Positions 57,822 to 64,000 of a stretch of 64,000 bases of DNA are shown here, piece after piece (positions within the stretch are counted from its first letter, which is position 1; every line of letters begins with the position of its first letter). The DNA is from Oscillatoriales cyanobacterium. GTDB lineage: Bacteria; Cyanobacteriota; Cyanobacteriia; Cyanobacteriales; Microcoleaceae. The DNA lies in NCBI GenBank assembly GCA_004293365.1, contig RDYN01000045.1, forward strand, positions 82,509 to 146,508, given 5' to 3'. The notes below the pieces were generated by a model. The model had not been told where the DNA came from, made no database searches, and worked only from the letters and a program-made list of their open reading frames with translations. A program made the position numbers and the translations under genes.

Positions 57822-57990
57822 CATTAGTCATCAGTCAGCAGTCATTAGTCAGCAGTCATTAGTCATTAGTCATTAGTCATTAGCGCGAGGGTCCCGCCCC
57901 GAGCGAACGTTATCAGTCATTAGCGCGAGGGTCCCGCCCCGAGCGAACGTCCAACGTCCAACGTCCAACGTCATTAGCAATAAACTTGGG
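57822..57990. repeat. GTCATTAGTCA tracts and duplicated GCGCGAGGGTCCCGCC element
   Basis: TCATTAG/TCAGCAG heptamers (inverse of TAATGAC), then two copies of TTAGCGCGAGGGTCCCGCCC-CGAGCGAACGT (57880, 57917), then GTCCAAC units. The 440-bp gap 57818-58256 holds these and the block below. Confidence 0.85.
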
Positions 57991-58085
57991 AGGTTGAGCC
58001 ACGGACTAATGACTCTGAATACTCAGTAATGACAGCAGAAACATATAGCAACCGTCCGTGACGGTTAGGAAGTTCTTAATTGCTA

Positions 58086-58224
58086 AAATCCTGGGTTCTC
58101 TTCCCTCTTCCCTCTTCCGACTTCCATCGGACTTCCATCCTTTACATCCGTTACATCCGTTACATCCGTTACATCCCGTACACTGCTCGTTGCCGAACTT
58201 CCTTCTTCCTTCTTCCTTCTTGCG
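58086..58224. repeat. CTTCCCT, GTTACATCC and CTTCCTT tandem tracts
   Basis: Pyrimidine-rich CTTCCCTCTTCC, then about four GTTACATCC nonamers (58142-58176; cf. 45340), then CTTCCTT units. They run to within ~35 bp of the cupin start. Confidence 0.8.
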
Positions 58225-58256
58225 GCTATAACAACTCACAACTCACAATAAAAAAA

Positions 58257-58709
58257 ATGACAAATCACTGCATGATTCCTGTGATGAAATCTCCTCAAGA
58301 TTATCAAGCATTTCGCATCAGTCCTGGCGATACTAATAGATTAGCCATAGTCTTCGATCCAGCAACCGCCAATGCTTCATTAACTGTTTGCGTCGAGATT
58401 TTCGATCCGGGCGGCAAAACTCCTCCCAACCGCCATCAATTGGCAGTAGAAATGTTTTTTGTACTCAAAGGAAGAGGGCAAGCAACCTGCGACGGCAAAA
58501 CAGTTAGTATTAAACCGGGTGATAGTTTGTTAGTGCCTCCAACGGGCACTCACGTCATTGAGAATACGGGTAGCGAACGTCTTTACACTTTGTGCATTAT
58601 GGTGCCGAATGAGGATTTTGTGGAACTAATTCGCAGCGGTATGCCAGTCGAACTCGATGAGGAAGATATGAGAGTTTTAGGGCGATCGGATGTACTCGTA
58701 CCGTGTTAG
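58257..58709 (+). CDS. Cupin-domain protein
   Basis: 150 residues from ATG 58257; a longer open frame from 58080 only translates repeats. Cupin motif 1: PPNRHQLAVEMFFVLKGRGQATCDG (His and Glu ligands). Motif 2: GDSLLVPPTGTHVIENTGSERLYTLCIM (His ligand present). So a complete 3-His/1-Glu type metal site is possible, unlike the cupin at 9905. Possible roles are dioxygenase or isomerase. The gene follows the isochorismatase-type hydrolase and precedes the CocE-type hydrolase, each separated by ~400 bp of repeats, so a single transcript is uncertain. Confidence 0.85.
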   Translation: MTNHCMIPVMKSPQDYQAFRISPGDTNRLAIVFDPATANASLTVCVEIFDPGGKTPPNRHQLAVEMFFVLKGRGQATCDGKTVSIKPGDSLLVPPTGTHVIENTGSERLYTLCIMVPNEDFVELIRSGMPVELDEEDMRVLGRSDVLVPC

Positions 58710-59077
58710 GTTCGTAGTGAGGACTTCAGTCCTCAAAAGAAACTACTAAACGCGCTAGGTTCGTAGTGAGGACTTCAGTCCGCAAAAAAAAGACTAATCG
58801 CGCTAGGTTCGTAGTGAGGACTTCAGTCCGCAAAAAAAAGACTAATCGTGCTAGGTTCGTAGTGAGGACTTCAGTCCGCAAAAAAAAGACTAATCGTGCT
58901 CTAATCGTGCTAGGTTCGTAGTGAGGACTTCAGTCCGCAAAAGAAAGGACTAAAGTCCTCACTACGAACCTGAAAAGACTAATCGTGCTAGGTTCGTAAT
59001 GAGGACTTCAGTCCTCAAAAGAAAGGACTAAAGTCCTCACTACGAACCTGAAAGGACTAAAGTCCTCACTACGAGCC
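58707..59077. repeat. Tandem array of six ~50-bp TAGGTTCGTAGTGAGGACTT units
   Basis: Six units of TAGGTTCGTAGTGAGGAC + TTCAGTCCGCAAAAAAAAG + ACTAATCGTGC, the last two enlarged by inverted copies (GGACTAAAGTCCTCACTACGAACC). This is the largest array of the family in the window, and fills the spacer before the CocE-type gene. Confidence 0.95.
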
Positions 59078-59102
59078 TATTTTTTAATTATTTTCATAAT
59101 TT

Positions 59103-60734
59103 ATGCTGAAAGTTTGCCCGAAAGAAACAGCATCAATGCTAACTAGAGATGGCGTGCGTTTGGATGCTGACATCTACCGCCCCGATGCGGCGGGCGAATT
59201 TCCAGTATTGTTAATGCGCCAACCTTACGGCAGGGCGATCGCATCTACGGTAGTATATTCCCATCCCGCATGGTACGCCAAACACGGCTACATCGCTGTC
59301 ATCCAAGACGTGCGGGGGCGCGGCACCTCTGAAGGCGAATTCAACCTATTTGTTAGCGAAACAGCAGACGGATTTGATACAGTCAATTGGGCCGCAAATT
59401 TACCCGGAAGCAGCGGGAAAGTGGGAATGTACGGCTTTTCCTACCAAGGCATGACTCAACTCTACGCAGCGGCTGCTAAACCCAGCGCCTTAATTACAAT
59501 TTGTCCGGCCATGGTAGGCTGCGATTTATACGCAGATTGGGCCTAGGAAGGCGGCGCATTTTGTTTGCAATCAAATCTGAGTTGGGCAATTCAGCTAGCC
59601 GCCGAAACCGCTCGCTTAAACGGCGATATTTCTGCCCATCAATCCCTCTACGCAGCTTCGAGAAATCTGCCACTATACGATACCGTTCCGGCTCGTCCCG
59701 AGATTATTAAAAATCTGGCACCCGATTCATATTATCACGATTGGCTCGATAATTATCAACCGAGCGAGTATTGGGATAAACTCTCACCAAATCTCAAAGA
59801 GTTAGACTTGCCGATGCTGCACGTTGGCGGTTGGTTTGATACTTATTTGCGGGGAACAATCCATCTTTACCAGGAAATGGCGGCCCGGAGTTCCTATCCG
59901 CAGCATTTGATTGTTGGGCCTTGGGCGCATTTACCTTGGGGGCGAAAAGTTGGAGGGCCCGATTGCGGTTTGGCAGCTTCTAATCCTGTGGATGAGTTGC
60001 AAATTCGCTGGTTCGATTGCTTCCTCAAAAAAGTCGATACAGGAATATTAGATGAGCCGCCAATTTCTTTGTTTGAAATGGGGAGGAATGATTGGCAAAA
60101 GTTTGATAAGTGGCCTCACAATAATCATAAATCCTATTTTTGGGCAACTAACGGACTGGCCGCGATGCGAGAAGATGCGGGGATTTTAACCGAGATTTGC
60201 GCGGATGTTTGCACTGATGATATATTTGTACACGATCCTTGGCCGCCGGTGCCGTCTTTGGGAGGACACGCGGCTTTTCCTGCTGGTTCGTTTGAGCGAT
60301 CGACAATTGACTGCCGCACCGATGTGTTAACATACACTTCTGCACTGTTTGCAGCAGATTTGCACCTTGCAGGAGAGGTATTTGTCGAAGTATTTTGTAC
60401 CGCAGATGCGCCGAGTTTTGATTTGTGCGCCATACTTTCGGAGGTCAAAGATAATGGTAGCGTTTACAATTTTACTCAAGGTTACGTGCGGGTGAATTCA
60501 GGTACAACACCTGTGAGAATTGTGCTGCAATCAACTTGCATGCAAATTGCGCGAGGTAATGCTTTGCACCTGAGTTTGAGTGCGACTTGTTTTCCCGCCT
60601 ATGACGTGAATCCGGGAACTGGTGCGCCTCCGGGTGCGGCGCGGTTAATTGATGCTAAAATTATGACGCTGACAGTAAGTTGCGGCGGGAGTTGTCCTTC
60701 TCAGATTTTACTGCCAATTGTCGATCGCACTTAA
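59103..60734 (+). pseudogene. CocE/NonD family hydrolase with in-frame amber stop
   Basis: Codons 1-147 and 149-543 form one reading frame broken only by TAG at 59544-59546 (codon 148), in DWA-stop-EGGAF, where relatives have Tyr. The N-terminal part has RDGVRLDADIYRP, RGRGTSEG and the nucleophile elbow YGFSYQGM (Ser113). The C-terminal part has MLHVGGWFDTYL (Asp), VGPWAHLPW (His) and a jelly-roll domain with SFDLCAILSEV. Family members are X-Pro dipeptidyl aminopeptidases, cocaine esterase or glutaryl acylases. One base change restores the gene, so decay is recent, or there is readthrough, or a sequence error. Confidence 0.85.
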
Positions 60735-60746
60735 AACCATCTAACT

Positions 60747-61106
60747 ATGAGCGTTATCTTTCACATCACCCGCAGCCAACAGTGGGAAGAAGCAAAACAA
60801 ATCCAATCCTATCGCGGAGATACGCTAGATACAGAAGGATTTATCCACTGTTCAACTCTGCCGCAAGTTTTGAAATCTGCCAATAAATTCTTTGTGGGAC
60901 AAACAGGATTGCTGCTGCTGTGGATTGACTCGGAAAAAGTAGCATCTGAACTTAAGTATGAATTGGCCGCAGGTGAGGATTACCCGCACATTTACGGGCC
61001 GCTGAATGTGGATGCTGTGTTGAAAGTTTTTGAGTTTGAAGCGGGTGCCGATGGCAACTTTGAATTGCCGGCAGAATTAACAGCAACTATCAACAAACAG
61101 GCTTAG
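60747..61106 (+). CDS. DUF952 family protein
   Basis: 119 residues. IFHITRSQQWEEAKQIQSYRGDTLDTEGFIHCSTLPQV is the DUF952 core, with a His-rich GFIHCST loop. LLLLWIDSEKVASELKYE and DYPHIYGPLNVDAVLKVFEFE complete it. The fold is related to ADP-ribosyltransferase-like proteins (glutathione S-transferase annotation in some databases is mistaken); activity unproven. It lies 12 bp after the CocE-type gene on the same strand, so probably in its operon. Confidence 0.9.
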   Translation: MSVIFHITRSQQWEEAKQIQSYRGDTLDTEGFIHCSTLPQVLKSANKFFVGQTGLLLLWIDSEKVASELKYELAAGEDYPHIYGPLNVDAVLKVFEFEAGADGNFELPAELTATINKQA

Positions 61107-61170
61107 TATCCTGTGAAGATACTTCCGTTTTTAACTAGCGAGAGATTTGCTGTTAAAGGTATTTTTTAGT

Positions 61171-61311
61171 CTAAACTCCAGGAATAAACTTGGGCGGATA
61201 TTCAGCTTTCAGATAGTCCATTACATCGTAAATGGTGATGCGCGTACCCGCAATTGTGAGTCCGCCTTCTGTACGAACGAGCGCAATTGTGGCGTTGGAT
61301 GTCGCAGTCAT
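61171..61311 (-). pseudogene. DUF433 antitoxin remnant
   Basis: 46 codons from ATG 61311: MTATSNATIALVRTEGGLTI, then AGTRITIYDVMDYLKAEYPP, ending KFIPGV-stop. EGGLTIAGTRITIYDVMDYL is the start of a DUF433 protein, whose C-terminal half is missing. I find no toxin partner. It lies in the 430-bp gap 61107-61538, otherwise AT-rich and empty. Confidence 0.65.
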
Positions 61312-61538
61312 AATTACATCACAGGAATTTATGAAATTTTCCAATTCTCTAAGCTTCTATATATTAAGAGCGCATTTATTACTAAAGCGGTTATAAGTAT
61401 TTTTCTTAAAAAGGTTTTTAGTCTAATACAAAATCTATCTGTTGGTAGCATTTGCCGTTACTGCTTCTAACCTAAGAGAGAGCGTAATTTTATCTCTACA
61501 CTGCCATCATAGTTAGAAACCGAAACCTAAAACTATCC

Positions 61539-63869
61539 ATGCCGCAATACTTCGGAAAACTCCAAACCACAGAACAGCCTTGGTCAACCATCGGCCCTGT
61601 ACAATCGATCGACAAAACCGATCGCACAATTCACTTCAACTGTACCAATGCCACTATTAAAATCAGCGTACTCGCACCGAATTTAATCCGAGTGCGAAGG
61701 TCCCCGACAGGAGAATTCACAACTCGATCGCACTCCGTAACTCTCCCCGACGAAGAATGGCAAATTGTACCTTTTGAAGTGCGAGAAACTGCGGAAAAAA
61801 TCGAAATTGAAACAGCACAAATAACAATTTCTGTCAAGCGCGATCGCACTTCCATCGAATGCTTTGACAAATCGGGAAAACCCTTTGCAAGCGACTGCGA
61901 TCGCGCCCTAGGATGGCGCACAGGAGCAACCGCAGCCTGGAAACGCATCGAAACAGACGAGCACTTCTACGGTTTCGGCCAACGCACCGGCTTGCTAGAC
62001 AAACTCTCCGAAGTCAAGACAAACTGGACAACCGACGCCCTCGACTACAATTCGCAGACAGATGAAATGTACCAGGCGATCGCATTTTACATCGCCCTGA
62101 ATCCCGATCGCGCTTACGGCATCTTTTTCAACACCACATTTTGGAGTCAATTCGACATCGGCGCGGAAACACCAGGGGTTTTGCGGATGGAAACCAGAGA
62201 CACGGAGCTCGACTACTACATCATTTACGGCCCGGAACTCGCCCAAATTCTCGCCACCTACACGCAGTTGACCGGCCGGATGCCGATTCCGCCAAAAGGG
62301 GCGCTGGGATACCACCAGTGCCGCTGGAGCTACGAATCCGAGGACGTTGTGCGGCAGTTGGCGAAGGAATTTCGCGATCGGGCGATTCCCTGCGATGTCA
62401 TCCACCTCGACATCGACTACATGCGCGGCTACCGCGTTTTCACTTGGATCCCGCAGCGTTTCCCCGATCCGGCGAAACTGATCGCAGATTTGAAAGCAGC
62501 GGGCTTTAAAGTGGTGACGATTGTCGATCCCGGTGTCAAGTACGAACCGGAGGCAGGTTACGAAATATTCGATCGCGGTGTGGAAAACGACTATTTCGTC
62601 CGCACCGCCGACGGAAAGCTCTTCCACGGTTACGTTTGGCCCGACAAAGCCGTGTTTCCCGACTTTATGCGCCCCGACGTGCGCCAGTGGTGGGGGGAAT
62701 TGCACAAAAGCCTTACAGATATTGGGATTGCGGGGATTTGGAACGACATGAACGAACCTGCGATCGCGGAACGACCTTTTGGTGATGGCGGCGAACACAT
62801 CTGGTTTCCGCTGGATGCACCGCAGGGCCCGGATGACGATCGCACAAATCACGCCGAAACCCACAATTTGTACGGGTTGATGATGGCGAAAGCTTGTGCT
62901 GAGGGGTTGCAGAAGTTGCGGGGCGATCGGTCTTTTGTGCTGACGCGATCGGGTTTTGCGGGCGTACAGCGTTACTCTTCCGTGTGGATGGGCGACAATC
63001 AATCCTTGTGGGATCACTTAGAAATGTCGCTACCGATGCTTTGCAACATGGGACTTTCCGGCGTGGCGTTTGTCGGTTGCGACATCGGCGGTTTTGCGGG
63101 GAATGCCACCGCTGAACTGTTCGCGCGGTGGATGCAGGTGGGGATGCTGTATCCGTTGATGCGCGGTCATTCGGCCATGAGTACGGCGCAGCACGAACCG
63201 TGGGTTTTTGGCGATCGCACCGAGCAGATTTGCCGCGAATACATCAATTTGCGCTATCAACTTTTGCCTTATATTTACACGTTGTTTTGGGAAGCTGCGA
63301 TGACGGGAACGCCGATTTTGCGACCGCTACTGTATCATTTTTCGGGCGATCGCACAACTTATCACCTTTACGATCAAGTATTGCTCGGCCCGTCGCTAAT
63401 GGCTGCACCCGTTTACCGGCCTGGAGTCGAGCACCGCGCCGTGTATTTGCCGGAGGGTACTTGGTTTGATTGGTGGACGGGCGAATGCTATCACGGCCCG
63501 ATGCACATTTTGGCTGATGCGCCTTTGGAGAGAATGCCGCTTTACGTGCGGGGCGGGGGGATAATTGCGATCGGGCCTGTGAGGCAATTTGTGGGCGAAG
63601 AACCGCTTGATTCATTAAAAATGCGAATTTGGCCCGGAAGCGGTGAATGGACGCTTTATGAGGACGACGGACACAGTTTTGAGCGCGAAAAAGGTGTCTG
63701 GGCTGCGACTAATTACAAGGTGTATTTGGAAGGGGAAAAAATCATCGTTGAAATTGCGGCGCGCGAGGGAGAGTTTGCAATTTGCGATCGCGAAATTACT
63801 GTAGAAGTTGTTGGGATTGGGGAACAGCAATTTACTGATGATGGTACAGGGAAGCGTTTGATATTTTAA
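61539..63869 (+). CDS. GH31 alpha-glucosidase
   Basis: 776 residues. Domains: N-terminal beta-sandwich (1-240), TIM barrel with PKGALGYHQCRWSYESEDVV, HLDIDYMRGYRVFTW, catalytic nucleophile Asp403 in GIWNDMNEPA, and general acid Asp486 in SSVWMGDNQSLW. GFAGNATAELFARWMQVGMLYPLMRGHS follows, then PLYVRGGGIIAIGP in the C-terminal sandwich. It hydrolyses terminal alpha-linked glucose (alpha-1,4 or related) from oligosaccharides or glycogen breakdown products. There is no signal peptide, so it is cytosolic. It ends before a new repeat array; no operon partner. Confidence 0.95.
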   Translation: MPQYFGKLQTTEQPWSTIGPVQSIDKTDRTIHFNCTNATIKISVLAPNLIRVRRSPTGEFTTRSHSVTLPDEEWQIVPFEVRETAEKIEIETAQITISVKRDRTSIECFDKSGKPFASDCDRALGWRTGATAAWKRIETDEHFYGFGQRTGLLDKLSEVKTNWTTDALDYNSQTDEMYQAIAFYIALNPDRAYGIFFNTTFWSQFDIGAETPGVLRMETRDTELDYYIIYGPELAQILATYTQLTGRMPIPPKGALGYHQCRWSYESEDVVRQLAKEFRDRAIPCDVIHLDIDYMRGYRVFTWIPQRFPDPAKLIADLKAAGFKVVTIVDPGVKYEPEAGYEIFDRGVENDYFVRTADGKLFHGYVWPDKAVFPDFMRPDVRQWWGELHKSLTDIGIAGIWNDMNEPAIAERPFGDGGEHIWFPLDAPQGPDDDRTNHAETHNLYGLMMAKACAEGLQKLRGDRSFVLTRSGFAGVQRYSSVWMGDNQSLWDHLEMSLPMLCNMGLSGVAFVGCDIGGFAGNATAELFARWMQVGMLYPLMRGHSAMSTAQHEPWVFGDRTEQICREYINLRYQLLPYIYTLFWEAAMTGTPILRPLLYHFSGDRTTYHLYDQVLLGPSLMAAPVYRPGVEHRAVYLPEGTWFDWWTGECYHGPMHILADAPLERMPLYVRGGGIIAIGPVRQFVGEEPLDSLKMRIWPGSGEWTLYEDDGHSFEREKGVWAATNYKVYLEGEKIIVEIAAREGEFAICDREITVEVVGIGEQQFTDDGTGKRLIF

Positions 63870-63898
63870 GTGTTTTTGTCAGTGATAGCTAATTTTAA

Positions 63899-64000
63899 CT
63901 GGTTTGTAGTCAGGACTTCAGTCCTCTTCCTTTTAAGAAGGACTAAAGTCCTCACTACCAACCTAATTGTTTGTAGTCAGGACTTCAGTCCTCTTCCTTT
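63899..64000. repeat. GTTTGTAGTCAGGACTTCAG repeats at window end
   Basis: Two direct copies of GTTTGTAGTCAGGACTTCAGTCCTCTTCCTTTT with an inverted copy between them, continuing past the window edge. A further member of the family, here with TAGTCAGG. Confidence 0.9.

Noticed and set aside
58707..59077. Regularly spaced repeats considered as a CRISPR array
   Set aside because: The sequences between repeats are themselves near-identical, repeats are imperfect and opposed, and no cas genes are near.
61995..63017. 340-codon minus-strand ORF opposite the GH31 gene
   Set aside because: Antisense shadow: the plus strand has a complete GH31 enzyme with catalytic residues; the minus ORF has no recognisable domain.

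Overview
The window comes from a filamentous cyanobacterium, most likely Microcoleaceae (Microcoleus / Oscillatoria-like). Evidence: many HIP1 octamers (GCGATCGC), cyanobacterial markers (Ycf34, a PucC-type BCD carrier, a carotenoid oxygenase, a ctaCDE aa3-type oxidase operon), and spacers packed with short repeats: GTAGTGAGGACTTCAGTCC, TAATGAC heptamers, AAACCCGGTTTC and GGTGCGCACTGCGCACC. I assign about 59 protein genes, two of them broken, plus one gene remnant and one weak ORF. No rRNA, tRNA, CRISPR array or intact insertion sequence was seen.

Layout. 1-4.5 kb: partial aldo/keto reductase, PucC-like carrier, inositol-phosphatase-like enzyme, and a HTH/PIN toxin-antitoxin pair. 4.5-9.3 kb: PD-(D/E)XK-like protein, a large membrane pentapeptide-repeat protein lying between two ~71-bp direct repeats, then flavin reductase and ChaN. 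9.9-14.3 kb: cupin, small membrane protein, 1-Cys peroxiredoxin, Uma2 protein, cysteine synthase, thioredoxin-like [2Fe-2S] protein, HNH protein. 14.5-18.5 kb: ctaC-ctaD-ctaE (minus strand) with repeat-filled internal spacers and a clear terminator. 18.7-23.7 kb: lipoprotein-type methyltransferase, LD-carboxypeptidase, carotenoid oxygenase, SDR.

23.8-30.3 kb is the most unusual part. Two asparagine-synthetase-like ligases both lack the glutaminase Cys. Between them lie a fold-type III PLP decarboxylase homologue lacking its Schiff-base lysine and a zinc-ribbon/membrane/TOPRIM-like protein. Three of the four form an apparent minus-strand operon. I recognise no described pathway with this set.

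30.5-37 kb: membrane protein, DnaJ-type zinc-finger protein, internally duplicated hypothetical, tsaB carrying an in-frame repeat insertion, small membrane protein, Ser/Thr kinase, Ycf34, CCA-adding enzyme. 38-44.5 kb: FIST sensor, histidine kinase, then a cbb3-type oxidase operon (ccoN, ccoO, a CcoS-like gene, and a USP-TerB fusion). Two copies of a ~110-bp element with terminal inverted repeats flank this block. 44.6-50.4 kb: 2OG oxygenase, RelE-type TA pair between direct repeats, type III glutamine synthetase, PaiB-like flavoprotein, DUF433/DUF5615 pair with a frameshifted toxin. 50.5-64 kb: Na+/H+ antiporter and hisA separated by a GGAAGAT heptamer tract, DUF2459, GHL10 glycosidase, amidohydrolase, isochorismatase-family hydrolase, cupin, a CocE/NonD hydrolase with an amber stop, DUF952, a DUF433 remnant and a GH31 alpha-glucosidase.

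Functionally the window is mostly housekeeping: two respiratory oxidases, cysteine and glutamine synthesis, histidine synthesis and tRNA maturation. Small accessory cassettes (TA modules, the pentapeptide gene, the ligase cluster) are interspersed. Several carry signs of duplication at their borders, so repeat-mediated rearrangement has shaped the region.
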